From NCBI GenBank assembly GCA_022763805.1, contig JALERC010000037.1:1-34235 (forward strand): 34,235 nt of DNA, given 5' to 3'. Source of the stretch: Mycoplasmatota bacterium (GTDB taxonomy: Bacteria; Bacillota_I; Bacilli_A; RF39; UBA660). Every line of letters starts with the position of its first letter. The stretch's first letter is position 1. Shown piece by piece: positions 1-10,806 of the stretch. Below the pieces are notes generated by a model that was not told where the DNA came from, did not search any database, and saw nothing but the letters and a program-made list of their open reading frames with translations. A program made the position numbers and the translations under genes.

Positions 1-62
1 ATATTATTAACAAAAAAGAATAAAATTAATGTATAATTAAAATTGAAGTAAGGTGGGAAAGT

Positions 63-3000
63 ATGAATGTTAAAAAGTATTTAAAAGATTTTCACAAAAT
101 AACATCTTATTATGACCAATTGGTTGAAATGACAAATAATAAAGAATATGTTGGGATTAATAATGAGTGGATTATAGATAACTATTATTTAATAGTTGAA
201 CATAAAAATCTTATAACAGATGATATTAAGGGTATCAAAAAAATATTAAAAGATAAACAAAGAATTATTGGTGTACTAAGATCTATTATTATAAAAAATG
301 ATTATAGTATAACTTTTAAAAAATTAGTTAATGAATTAAATAACTATCAAAAGAAAAATGAATATAATTTTTCTTACGAAGAATTAGAAGCAATAACAAC
401 AATACTTGCAATATTATATAATAATAAAATTAAAGAATTTTGTATTGAACAAGCAAACAATCTAGAAATTAAAAAACATGTAGAAAATATAATTCAAAAT
501 CATAAAAATTTGAAATTAAAACATTTTGATATTACAGATGAATTTATTACTGAACCAAGATATATATTTGAAATAAATAATCAATTAAAAGCTCTTGGAG
601 AAGTACAAAATGAAATTGTAATTGAATTATCAGATTTTTTAGCAGAAAAGGATATTTCATTAAAAGAATTACTAAATAAAGAATATCATAAACAAATAGA
701 TGACAATAATTTAATATCTAACTTATTTAACAATTTAAAATCTTTTATGGAATATGATATAGAAGAAATTTATAAAAAAATTAGTAAAACAGAAAGACTT
801 CTTTTAAATGATAAAATATATAAAAGAATGACTGTTGAGACAAAAAAATTATATAGAAATAAAATAAAAAAAGTTGCTAAATTTAAAAAAATTTCTGAAT
901 ATGATTATGTCGAAAAAATATTCGATTCAGAAAAGCATATAGGAATGAAATTATTTAAACAAAAAAATTATTTGATGCGTAAAAGAGTTTATGTATCTTA
1001 TATATTAATTATGACAATACTATTATCATTAATACTTTCAAAAGGAAATATTTTAGGATTTATATTATTATTATTTCCTATGAAAGAAATTATAGGTCAA
1101 GTTTCAAATACGATTATAAGTAAATTTACTAAAACAGAACCTATTCCAAAAATGAATTATAGTAAAGGAATACCTAATGATTCAAAAACAATGATAGTAA
1201 TACCTACTATTATAAAAAACAAACAAAAAATAAAAGAAATGTTTGATACACTTGAAACATTCTATATAGTAAATAAATCAAATAACTTATATTTTACATT
1301 AATAGGTGATTGTTCAAGTGAAAAAACTAAAGAAGTTGAATTTGATTCAGAAATTGCAGAATATGGAAAAAATTTAATTGAAGAATTAAATAAAAAATAT
1401 AATAAAAGATTATTTAATTTCGTATATCGAAATAGATTCTATAATGAATCTGAAGGCTGCTATTTAGGATTCGAAAGAAAAAGAGGAGCATTACTACAAT
1501 TTAATCATTTAATACTTGGTAAATACTCTGTTGATGAAAAACATAAATGGTTTAGAATGCAAACTCTAGATAATTTTAATGAAAAAATTAAATATGTAAT
1601 AACATTAGATGCTGATACTAAATTACTTTTAAATTCAGCACTTAATCTAGTTGGAGCTATGGATCATCCATTAAATAAGCCAATATATAATAAAAATCAT
1701 ACAAAAATAGTAAAGGGATATGCACTATTACAACCTAAAGTATCAGTAGATATAGAAGCTACTAATAAAAGTTTATATTCACAAATCGTTGCTGGTATCG
1801 GTGGTTTTGATACATATGCCGAGACTATTCCTAACTTTTATCAAGATGTATTTAAAGAAGGAAGTTTTGTTGGAAAAGGTATTTATAATGTAGAAATATT
1901 TGATAACTTATTATATGAAAAATTCCCTGATAATAGAATACTATCTCATGATTTACTTGAAGGATGCTATTTAAGATGTGGTTATGTGTCAGATATTGAA
2001 TTTGTTGATGATTTCCCATCAAAATTCTTAAGTGATACATCAAGACATCATAGATGGGCTAGAGGGGATACTCAAATAATAGGATGGTTATTTAATAAAA
2101 TTGAAAATCATGAAGGTAAAAAAATAAATAATCCATTAGATATATTAGGAAAATATAAAATATTTGATAATATAGCAAGAATGTTTTTATATCCTTCAGT
2201 ATTATTACTATTAATACTATCTATAGCTAAAAAACAATATATTTGGTTATTAATATCATGTTTTACGATGATATTTCCAATTTTCTTATTTATTAGTAAT
2301 AAACTTTATTTTAAAAGAAATAAACATTTAACTGTATATTATAGAAATTTAAAATTTGGCGGAGAATCTTTGATTATAAATTCATTTATAGCATTATCTA
2401 CTTTACCTTATTATGCTAATTTATATATGAATGCATTTTTTAAAACAATGTATAGATTATTAATATCAAAGAAAAACTTACTTAATTGGATTACAGCAGA
2501 AGAAGCAGAAAAAACTATTTCTTCTAAATTAAGTAATTATATAAAGAATTTTAAATTAAATATTATAATTGGATTTATATTATTATTCTTTGGTCCAGTT
2601 GGAATTTTATTTGGTCTTTCATTTATTTCAGCTCCATTTATTTTATGCTATATAAGTAGAGATTTAAGTAAAAAAGAAATTAAAAAAGAAAATGTTGATG
2701 AAATTAAAGAATTATCGTTTAGAACATGGAGATACTTCCAAGATAATTTAAAAGAAGAATTTAACTATTTAATACCAGATAATTATCAAGAAAATAGGGA
2801 AAACTTACTTGATACTAGAACATCTCCAACAAATATAGGTTTTTCACTACTAGCAGTAATTAGTGCTTATAAACTTGATTTTATAAGTTATAAAGATAGT
2901 GTTGATTTAATAGAAAAAATTACTACTTCAATCGAAAAACTTGAAAAATGGAATGGACATTTGTTTAACTGGTATAATATTAAAACGTTAGAAAAATTGA

Positions 3001-6000
3001 ATCCGGCATTTGTATCAACTGTAGATTCAGGAAACTTAGTTGCTTCTTTAATAATTGCTAAACAATTTGTAAAAGATGAAAATAGATTATATAGTAGATT
3101 AGAAAAATTAATTAAAGCAACAGATTTTAAAAAACTATATACAGATAAAAATGTATTTTCAATAGGCTATGATGAGCATGATAGTAAATTATCGGTATAT
3201 AACTATAATTCATTTGCAAGTGAATCAAGAATAACATCTTATGTTTCAATAGCATTAGGATGCGTACCAAATAAACATTGGTTTTGCCTTGATAAAAGCT
3301 TAACAGCACATAATGGTTATAAAGGTGTAATTTCATGGTCTGGAACATCATTTGAATACTATATGCCTTTAATCTATATGAAAAATTATCCTAATACATT
3401 ATTAGATGAATCTTATGAATTTGCATACAATGTTCAAAAAGATTATGTTGAAAATATTGATAAAAGATTACCTTGGGGAATAAGTGAAAGTGCATATGAT
3501 GAATTAGATGATTCTTTAAACTACAAATATAAAACTTTCTCTACTCCAAAATTAAAATTAAAAGAAGATATTAATCCTAGACTTGTAATATCTCCATATT
3601 CTTCATTAATGGCAATTGAACTTCATCCTAATGAAGTAATTAAGAATGTTAACAAGTTTAAAAAATTAGATATGTATAGCGATTATGGATTATATGAATC
3701 TTATGATTATGAAACAAAAAAACCTGTTAGATCATATTTCGCACATCATCAAGGAATGATATTATGTGCTATTACTAATTATCTAAAAGATGAAGTACTT
3801 AAAGAACTATTCATGGATGATGTACAAATGAAAACATATAATATTTTGTTAAAAGAAAAAGTACAATTAAAAACAAATATCGATATGAAAATGGCTGAAT
3901 ATAAAAAATATAATTATAATAAAGAAACAATTTATAATGATATTAGGGTTTATAATTATATTTCAGATATGCCAGAAATATCAATGTTATCAAATCAAAA
4001 ATATACTTTACTTATGAATGATCGTGGTTCCTCATTCTCAAGATATAGAACTATACAACTAAATAGATATAGAAAAATTACAGAACAAGATTATGGTATG
4101 TTTATGTATATTAAAGATTTAAAAACAAATAAGGTTTGGTCTAATACATATGCACCAGTAAATGAAGTTCCAGATGATTATGAAGTAGTGTTTGCATCAG
4201 ATCAAATAAAATATAAAAGAGTGGATGATGATGTTATTACTAAAACTAAAATTATAGTTTGTAAGGAACATCATGCTGAAATTAGAAAGATAACATTTAT
4301 AAATAATTCTAAAGAAAATAAGACATTAGAATTAACAACATATACAGAACCTATTATTTCAAATAATATGGATGATATTTCACATAGAGTATTTAATAAT
4401 ATGTTTATAAGAAGTGAATATGATCCGGAACTTGAAAGTCTAATAATGGTTCGTAAATCAAGAAATGATAATATTAATAATTATATGGTTAATAAATTAT
4501 TTATACCAGAAAATACTAGAAAATTTGAATACGAAACAGAACGTGGTAATTTTATAGGAAGAAATAGGAATACTAATAATCCATTAGCACTTAACCAAAA
4601 ATTATCCAATAAAGTAGGAACATCACTTGATCCTATAATGAGTTTAAGAAACAGAATTAGTATTAAACCTGGAGGTAAAAAAAGTGTTTACTTTATATGT
4701 GGTTATGGTAAAAGTAAAGTGCAAATTAACGAAATTATTAATTCATATAATGATGTAGCTAAAATAAAAGAAGCATTTAAATTATCTAGTTTACATAGTA
4801 TAGCTAAGATTAAATCGTTAAATATTACAGGTGAACAATTAAGATACTATAATATAATGCTTAACTATTTATATCAAACAACAAAAATTGCTATTAACAA
4901 TGAAAGATTAGAATTGTTAAAACATAATGCATTAACACAAAGTGGATTATGGAAATTTGGTATAAGTGGTGATAGACCAATTATAAGTATTCATGTACAT
5001 GGTGTTGAAGATTTAAGCTTTGTAAATGAAATGTTAAAAGTATTTGAATACTACAAATTAAATTCTATATTTGTAGATGTAGTATTTATTAATTCTGATA
5101 ATCCTGAAGAAGCTAAAATTATTAAAAAGAAAATTGATGAAGAATTATATAGAATATATTCACAAAATTCATTTAATCATGTACCAGGTAATGTTACTGT
5201 AATAGATAGAAGTAATATTAATGATGATGAAATGACTCTTCTAAACTTAGTACCTAGATTAAATTTTGATACTTCCTTAAATAAATCATTAAAAGAAAAC
5301 ATTGAAGATTTACAAAAAAATAATTCAATATATGTTGATAATTTACCAAAACTTGAAACAAATGAATTACCAGTATTTAAAAATAATGATATAGAGTATT
5401 TTAACTCTTATGGTGGATTTATTAATGATGGTAAAGAATATGAAATAATTAATAGTGATACTCCAGCACCTTGGACAAATGTTATTGCAAATAAAAATTT
5501 TGGTACAATAATTACTAATAATGGTTGTGGATTTACATATTGTTATAATTCAGGTGAATATAAAATTACATCATGGACTAATGATGTAGTATTAAATGAT
5601 AAATCTGAAGGTATAAATATTAATGACAAAATATTCAATCCAACAAAATGTATTCATGGTTTTGGTTATTCAATACTTTCAAGTGAATCTAAAAATCTTA
5701 AAAAGCAATTAACTGAATTTGTTGCAAAAGATGATAATGTCAAATTATATTTATTAGAACTTGAAAATAAATTAGATGAAGATCAAGAACTTGATATAGG
5801 ATTTTGGATTAATCCAACATTAGGTAATTTTGAGGAAAAAACAAGTAGACATATATTATCTGAATATATGGAAAATGACAATTATCTAAAAATGCGTAAC
5901 GTATATAGTCTAAATTATAGTGATGCTATAGTATTTATGTCATCATCTGAAAAAATTGATACAGCTTTAACAAATAGAATTTTATTAAAAACTATTAATA

Positions 6001-7634
6001 TTAAAGTAAATATAAAGGCAAAAGCTAAGAAGACTTTAGCATTTAGTTTAGGATGTACAAGAGATGAACAGGAATTATTATCACTTAAAAATAAATATAG
6101 TAATTTAGATAATGTTATTAATGAACTTGATATAGTTAAAAAAGATTGGGAGAAAACATTAGGTGTAATTAAAGTTAAAACTAATGATGAATCATTTAAT
6201 TATGTAATGAATGGTTGGTATTTATATCAAACATTATCATCTAGAATTATGGCTAAAGCTGGATATTATCAAGTAAGTGGAGCATTCGGGTATAGAGATC
6301 AATTGCAAGATTCTATGAATATTTCATTTATTAAGCCAGATTTATCTAGAAAACAATTAATCATTAATGCATCTCATCAATTTATGGAAGGAGATGTGTT
6401 ACATTGGTGGCATGAACAAAATCATTTTGGTTTAAGAAGTAGATATAAAGATGATTTCTTATGGCTTGTATATGCTACGATTGAATATGTACAAACTACT
6501 GGAGATTATGCCGTATTAGATGAACAAATTCCTTTTGTTAAAGCTCCAAAACTTGAATCATATCAACATGAATTAGGTGTGGTATTTGAATATACAGAAG
6601 AGAAAAAATCATTACTTGATCATTGTATTCTTTCAATTGAATATTCTAAATCACAATTAGGAAGTCATGGAATTCCACTAATGGGTGGTGGTGACTGGAA
6701 TGATGGAATGAATTTAGTAGGTATTAAAGGAAAAGGAGAAAGTGTTTGGTTAGGATTTTTCCTATACAATATTATTGATAGATTTATTGAACTTCTAGAA
6801 AAATTAAACATGGATACATCATCTTATGTAAGTTTTAATAAAAAACTTAAAAAATCCTTAAATGAAAATACTTGGGATGGTGATTACTATTTAAGAGCAT
6901 TCTTTGATAATGGTGATCCATTGGGTTCACATTTAAATGATGAATGTAAAATAGATTTAATAAGTCAAAGTTTTTCTATTCTAAGTGATGTAGTACCTAA
7001 TAATAAAAAAGAACAAGTAATTGGTTCTGTTGAAAAAAATCTAGTAGATAAAGAAAATAATATTATTAAATTATTAGACCCACCATTTGAAAAATCTAAG
7101 AATAATCCTGGTTATATTATGAATTATCCTAAGGGTATAAGAGAAAATGGTGGACAATATACTCATTCAACTTCATGGTATATTATGGCTTTAATTAAAG
7201 CTGGTCTATATGATAAAGCATATGAATATTATCAAATGATTAATCCTGTTAATAGAACTTTAACTAAAGATGGTGTATTAAAATATAAAGTTGAACCTTA
7301 TGTTATTGCTGCAGATATTTATTCTAACGAAAAATATCCAGGACATGGAGGATGGACTTGGTATACAGGAAGTAGTGGTTGGTTCTATAAAGTTGGAATT
7401 AAACATATTCTAGGTATTCATAAATTTGGTGATAAATTAGAAATAAAACCTGGAGTTCCAAGTAGTATTAATAATTATGTAGTAGATTATAAATATATGG
7501 ATACTAATTATAATATAACTGTAAATATTACTGATTTTGAATCCATTATATATGATGATAAAGAGGTTTCGGAAATTAAGTTAGTAAATGATATGAAAGA
7601 TCATATAATAGTAGTTAATAAAAAGAGGGTATAA
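63..7634 (+). CDS. Cyclic beta-1,2-glucan synthase-like protein (NdvB/Cgs type: GT84-like glycosyltransferase + membrane segments + glycoamylase-like domain + GH94-like phosphorylase domain)
   Basis: 2523-aa ORF. GT motifs VITLDADTKL, SHDLLEGCYLRCG and RHHRWARGD; hydrophobic segments; glycoamylase-like TRTSPTNIGFSLLA...GHLFNWYNIKTLEKLNPAFVSTVDSGN; GH94-like GAFGYRDQLQDSM, GDVLHWWHEQNHFGLRSRYKDD, GGGDWNDGMN. RBS-like aaggtggg upstream. Confidence 0.88.
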   Translation: MNVKKYLKDFHKITSYYDQLVEMTNNKEYVGINNEWIIDNYYLIVEHKNLITDDIKGIKKILKDKQRIIGVLRSIIIKNDYSITFKKLVNELNNYQKKNEYNFSYEELEAITTILAILYNNKIKEFCIEQANNLEIKKHVENIIQNHKNLKLKHFDITDEFITEPRYIFEINNQLKALGEVQNEIVIELSDFLAEKDISLKELLNKEYHKQIDDNNLISNLFNNLKSFMEYDIEEIYKKISKTERLLLNDKIYKRMTVETKKLYRNKIKKVAKFKKISEYDYVEKIFDSEKHIGMKLFKQKNYLMRKRVYVSYILIMTILLSLILSKGNILGFILLLFPMKEIIGQVSNTIISKFTKTEPIPKMNYSKGIPNDSKTMIVIPTIIKNKQKIKEMFDTLETFYIVNKSNNLYFTLIGDCSSEKTKEVEFDSEIAEYGKNLIEELNKKYNKRLFNFVYRNRFYNESEGCYLGFERKRGALLQFNHLILGKYSVDEKHKWFRMQTLDNFNEKIKYVITLDADTKLLLNSALNLVGAMDHPLNKPIYNKNHTKIVKGYALLQPKVSVDIEATNKSLYSQIVAGIGGFDTYAETIPNFYQDVFKEGSFVGKGIYNVEIFDNLLYEKFPDNRILSHDLLEGCYLRCGYVSDIEFVDDFPSKFLSDTSRHHRWARGDTQIIGWLFNKIENHEGKKINNPLDILGKYKIFDNIARMFLYPSVLLLLILSIAKKQYIWLLISCFTMIFPIFLFISNKLYFKRNKHLTVYYRNLKFGGESLIINSFIALSTLPYYANLYMNAFFKTMYRLLISKKNLLNWITAEEAEKTISSKLSNYIKNFKLNIIIGFILLFFGPVGILFGLSFISAPFILCYISRDLSKKEIKKENVDEIKELSFRTWRYFQDNLKEEFNYLIPDNYQENRENLLDTRTSPTNIGFSLLAVISAYKLDFISYKDSVDLIEKITTSIEKLEKWNGHLFNWYNIKTLEKLNPAFVSTVDSGNLVASLIIAKQFVKDENRLYSRLEKLIKATDFKKLYTDKNVFSIGYDEHDSKLSVYNYNSFASESRITSYVSIALGCVPNKHWFCLDKSLTAHNGYKGVISWSGTSFEYYMPLIYMKNYPNTLLDESYEFAYNVQKDYVENIDKRLPWGISESAYDELDDSLNYKYKTFSTPKLKLKEDINPRLVISPYSSLMAIELHPNEVIKNVNKFKKLDMYSDYGLYESYDYETKKPVRSYFAHHQGMILCAITNYLKDEVLKELFMDDVQMKTYNILLKEKVQLKTNIDMKMAEYKKYNYNKETIYNDIRVYNYISDMPEISMLSNQKYTLLMNDRGSSFSRYRTIQLNRYRKITEQDYGMFMYIKDLKTNKVWSNTYAPVNEVPDDYEVVFASDQIKYKRVDDDVITKTKIIVCKEHHAEIRKITFINNSKENKTLELTTYTEPIISNNMDDISHRVFNNMFIRSEYDPELESLIMVRKSRNDNINNYMVNKLFIPENTRKFEYETERGNFIGRNRNTNNPLALNQKLSNKVGTSLDPIMSLRNRISIKPGGKKSVYFICGYGKSKVQINEIINSYNDVAKIKEAFKLSSLHSIAKIKSLNITGEQLRYYNIMLNYLYQTTKIAINNERLELLKHNALTQSGLWKFGISGDRPIISIHVHGVEDLSFVNEMLKVFEYYKLNSIFVDVVFINSDNPEEAKIIKKKIDEELYRIYSQNSFNHVPGNVTVIDRSNINDDEMTLLNLVPRLNFDTSLNKSLKENIEDLQKNNSIYVDNLPKLETNELPVFKNNDIEYFNSYGGFINDGKEYEIINSDTPAPWTNVIANKNFGTIITNNGCGFTYCYNSGEYKITSWTNDVVLNDKSEGININDKIFNPTKCIHGFGYSILSSESKNLKKQLTEFVAKDDNVKLYLLELENKLDEDQELDIGFWINPTLGNFEEKTSRHILSEYMENDNYLKMRNVYSLNYSDAIVFMSSSEKIDTALTNRILLKTINIKVNIKAKAKKTLAFSLGCTRDEQELLSLKNKYSNLDNVINELDIVKKDWEKTLGVIKVKTNDESFNYVMNGWYLYQTLSSRIMAKAGYYQVSGAFGYRDQLQDSMNISFIKPDLSRKQLIINASHQFMEGDVLHWWHEQNHFGLRSRYKDDFLWLVYATIEYVQTTGDYAVLDEQIPFVKAPKLESYQHELGVVFEYTEEKKSLLDHCILSIEYSKSQLGSHGIPLMGGGDWNDGMNLVGIKGKGESVWLGFFLYNIIDRFIELLEKLNMDTSSYVSFNKKLKKSLNENTWDGDYYLRAFFDNGDPLGSHLNDECKIDLISQSFSILSDVVPNNKKEQVIGSVEKNLVDKENNIIKLLDPPFEKSKNNPGYIMNYPKGIRENGGQYTHSTSWYIMALIKAGLYDKAYEYYQMINPVNRTLTKDGVLKYKVEPYVIAADIYSNEKYPGHGGWTWYTGSSGWFYKVGIKHILGIHKFGDKLEIKPGVPSSINNYVVDYKYMDTNYNITVNITDFESIIYDDKEVSEIKLVNDMKDHIIVVNKKRV

Positions 7635-7635
7635 T

Positions 7636-8757
7636 ATGAATTTGGAATTAGAAAAATATACAAAACTAAAACCAGACATGAAAGATTATGAACATAATCT
7701 TGAAAGACTGAAATCATATGATATGACTGGTTGGATGGAAATTGATGAAAATGTAGATGATATAATTGAAACAGCGAAAAATATTGATTTATTAGTTGTT
7801 ATTGGAATTGGTGGTTCATATATGGGGGCGAAAGCATTAGTTAATATGTTTTCTAACCCTTTTACTCCATCAAAAGTAGTTTTTGCAGGTTATACTTTAG
7901 ATAGTCATTATCTTAATCAGTTAAAAGAATATATAAAAGATAAAAATGTTGTTTTAAATGTTATTTCTAAAAGTGGTACTACTTTAGAAATAAAAAAAAC
8001 ATATGAGATATTAAAAGAAGAACTTAAGAAAAAGTATTCTAAAGAAGAATTAAAAGATCATATTATTATTACTACTGATAAAGTTAATGGTGAACTTAGA
8101 AAAGAAGTAGAAAAGGAAGGATATAAATCATTTATAATTCCAGATAATATTGGTGGAAGATATTCGTGTTTAACACCTGTTGGGCTTCTTCCAATGGCAG
8201 TAGCGGGTATTGATATTAAAAGATTACTTAGCGGTGCTAAGAAGGGATTAAAACATGAAAAACTAGCATATTCTTATGCTAGTATCAGAAAGCAAATGTA
8301 TTATAATGCTAAAGTTGTTGAAAATTTTAGTGCATATCAAGAAAGATTTACTTATTTCCTAGAGTGGTTAAAACAACTTTTCGGAGAAACTGAAGGTAAG
8401 CAATTGACAGGAATTTTTCCAACTTCTACAATTAATACAAGAGATTTACATTCTTTAGGACAATTCTTACAAGAAGGAACTCCTTGTATGTTTGAAACTG
8501 TAATAAAAGTAGAAAAAGAAAACGAAGAAATTGATAAAATAAATAATTTAGTAATCGATTCTGTTTCAACTGCTCATTATGGACATACTCCATCAATTAT
8601 TATTAATATAAAAGACATTAATGAAGAATCTATAGGAGAACTAATAACATTCTTCTATTTAGCTGCTAGTATGTCTGCTGTATTGTTTGTAGTCAATCCT
8701 TTTGACCAACCTGGTGTTGAAGCATACAAAAGTGAAATTAAAAAAAGACTTGTTTAA
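7636..8757 (+). CDS. pgi: Glucose-6-phosphate isomerase
   Basis: VVIGIGGSYMGAKA, VISKSGTTLE, GGRYSCLTPVGLLP and NPFDQPGVEAYK motifs; starts 1 nt after the upstream stop. Confidence 0.93.
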   Translation: MNLELEKYTKLKPDMKDYEHNLERLKSYDMTGWMEIDENVDDIIETAKNIDLLVVIGIGGSYMGAKALVNMFSNPFTPSKVVFAGYTLDSHYLNQLKEYIKDKNVVLNVISKSGTTLEIKKTYEILKEELKKKYSKEELKDHIIITTDKVNGELRKEVEKEGYKSFIIPDNIGGRYSCLTPVGLLPMAVAGIDIKRLLSGAKKGLKHEKLAYSYASIRKQMYYNAKVVENFSAYQERFTYFLEWLKQLFGETEGKQLTGIFPTSTINTRDLHSLGQFLQEGTPCMFETVIKVEKENEEIDKINNLVIDSVSTAHYGHTPSIIINIKDINEESIGELITFFYLAASMSAVLFVVNPFDQPGVEAYKSEIKKRLV

Positions 8758-8770
8758 ACAAGTTTTTTTT
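8748..8770 (+). terminator. Intrinsic terminator overlapping the pgi stop codon
   Basis: Palindrome acttgtttaaacaagt followed by a long T run; the pgi stop lies inside the hairpin. Confidence 0.75.
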
Positions 8771-8833
8771 TATTCTACTCTTTTTTTATTTTTAAACATA
8801 TGATATAATATCGAGTCCACAGGAGGAATGTTT

Positions 8834-9595
8834 ATGGAAAAATATCTAATTGCGATAGATTTAGATGGTACATTAAGACATGATGATGGACATATTTCAG
8901 AATACTCAATTAATACAATAAAAAAATTAAAAGAAAAAGGACACATAGTAGTTACAGCAACAGCAAGACCACACAACCATGCACTGCAAGTAAATAATGA
9001 TGTATTCAAAAGTGATTATTTAGTTTGCTCATCAGGTTCTGAAGTATTTGATATTAAAAATGATTATATGATTAATGAAGAGTTTATAAAATATAAGGAT
9101 GTAATGAAATTGTATAAATATGCTAAAAAATATGATTTAAATATTTCTTTTACTATTGGCAAACATGAATATATTACGAAAAAAAGAAGAGATGATACAC
9201 AAATACAATTAACAGATATAAATGTTTTAAAAGGAAATGTAAAAGAAGTCTTTGTGACAGATCCTAATAAATTACAAGTAAAAAAGTTTATTAACAAAGT
9301 AAAACATATGAATATTGTATTACAAGATTTTCAAACAGAAGAAGGATTTTTTATAGTGTTAGCAGATAATGTTAATAAAGGACATGGAATAAAAACATTA
9401 GCTAATTATTTAAATGTTGATAAAATAATTTCTTTTGGAAATGACGAAAATGATATTCCAATGTTTGAAATATCACATATGAGTATCGCTGTATCTAACG
9501 CTACTAGTGATGCTCTTAATAAAGCAAATAAAATCATAGAATCAAATAATGAAGATGCGGTAGCAAAATATTTATGTAAAACTTTTTCATTATAA
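8834..9595 (+). CDS. Cof-type HAD-superfamily hydrolase
   Basis: N-terminal IAIDLDGTL (DxDGT) and C-terminal ISFGNDENDIPMFE (GDxxND-like); AGGAGG at 8821-8826 favours the 8834 ATG over 8828. Confidence 0.85.
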   Translation: MEKYLIAIDLDGTLRHDDGHISEYSINTIKKLKEKGHIVVTATARPHNHALQVNNDVFKSDYLVCSSGSEVFDIKNDYMINEEFIKYKDVMKLYKYAKKYDLNISFTIGKHEYITKKRRDDTQIQLTDINVLKGNVKEVFVTDPNKLQVKKFINKVKHMNIVLQDFQTEEGFFIVLADNVNKGHGIKTLANYLNVDKIISFGNDENDIPMFEISHMSIAVSNATSDALNKANKIIESNNEDAVAKYLCKTFSL

Positions 9596-9607
9596 AAGGA
9601 GATAATT

Positions 9608-10801
9608 ATGGATAGAGAAAATTATATTAAACAAATACTAGAATTAAAAACAGATGAAGAAAAAATGAAAATGCTTAAGACATTAACATTAGATGAACAA
9701 ATAATTGTTATTAAATCATTTAGTGATGAAAATATTAAAAAATATATTGGAAAATTTAAATATCAATATTATTTTGAATCTTTATTAGATGGTATTAAAG
9801 ATGAAATGTATAAAATTGAACAGTTTAAGAAAACAAAAGATTTATATACAAAACTAAGCATAATTTCTGAAACTTCGAATAGAGATTTTCAATATAAATT
9901 AATTTCTATGTTGGATGGGTCAATATATAAGGATTTATTAAAAACCAATTTTGATAAACAAAATTATATAAAAGACATAAATTTAAATGTAAAATATGAT
10001 ATTGATCCAGATATAACATTTGGGGTTGAACTTGAAGCATATAATCCAGATTGTGAATTTTATAAAGTTCTTAAAAATATATTAGTTGATTGGAAGTTTG
10101 TAAATGAATTATCTGTTAAATATGGATTAGAACTTGTATCTCCAATTTTAAAATTTGATGAGAATAGTTTAAAGGAATTATTCTATGTATGCAGTATGCT
10201 ACAAAATAATAATTTTATTGCAAATTACAATTGTGGAGGACATATTCACTTTGGTTTTGATTATATAAAGAATAAACAACATCTAATTAATTTCATAAAC
10301 TTATATACTAATACACAAGATGTACTTTATACTATTTCTAACAGAAGTGGGAATTGTATGAGATCTTGTGTAAATAAATATGCTGTAAAAATTGATAGGG
10401 TTGCAACAAAATTATCTTATATTAACTTTGATAAAATCAAATCTTTAGAAGAATGTGCTAAAATAGTAAGGGAAACACAATTATCTAGATATTATGGATT
10501 AAATCTCACAAGAATAGGACGAAAAGAAAAAAATACAATAGAGTTTAGATTTCCAAATGGTGAATTAGATTTTAATGAGTTAATAAATAACATAAGATTA
10601 TTTAGTAAATTACTTGAGAAATCTTTAAATCTTGATGATTGTATTTTATATGATAATAGATTAAAAAATGATGAAAAAATAGAAATATTATTAGATATTT
10701 TATTTGACAATGAAGAAGACAAAAATATATATCGTGATAGATATTATAATAATAAAACATTTTTTGATAAATATAAGTATAAAAAACCCATAAAATTATA
10801 A
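9608..10801 (+). CDS. Putative amidoligase (amidoligase_2 / GCS2-like COOH-NH2 ligase) with an extra N-terminal region
   Basis: FGVELEAYN, NCGGHIHFG and NTIEFRFPNG in the order expected for the GCS-like amidoligase core; the first ~125 aa are outside this core. Confidence 0.75.
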   Translation: MDRENYIKQILELKTDEEKMKMLKTLTLDEQIIVIKSFSDENIKKYIGKFKYQYYFESLLDGIKDEMYKIEQFKKTKDLYTKLSIISETSNRDFQYKLISMLDGSIYKDLLKTNFDKQNYIKDINLNVKYDIDPDITFGVELEAYNPDCEFYKVLKNILVDWKFVNELSVKYGLELVSPILKFDENSLKELFYVCSMLQNNNFIANYNCGGHIHFGFDYIKNKQHLINFINLYTNTQDVLYTISNRSGNCMRSCVNKYAVKIDRVATKLSYINFDKIKSLEECAKIVRETQLSRYYGLNLTRIGRKEKNTIEFRFPNGELDFNELINNIRLFSKLLEKSLNLDDCILYDNRLKNDEKIEILLDILFDNEEDKNIYRDRYYNNKTFFDKYKYKKPIKL

Positions 10802-10806
10802 ATGAA

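Noticed and set aside
1852-3351. Minus-strand ORFs of 63 and 74 aa inside the glucan synthase gene
   Set aside because: Antisense to a strongly supported long CDS, low-complexity His/Tyr/Leu-rich composition, no RBS or motif; by-products of AT-rich codon usage.
8770-9297. Minus-strand ORFs 8770..9009 and 9064..9297
   Set aside because: Antisense to the HAD hydrolase with no coding signature.
10492-10722. Minus-strand ORF inside the amidoligase gene
   Set aside because: Overlaps a conserved-motif region on the + strand; no independent support.
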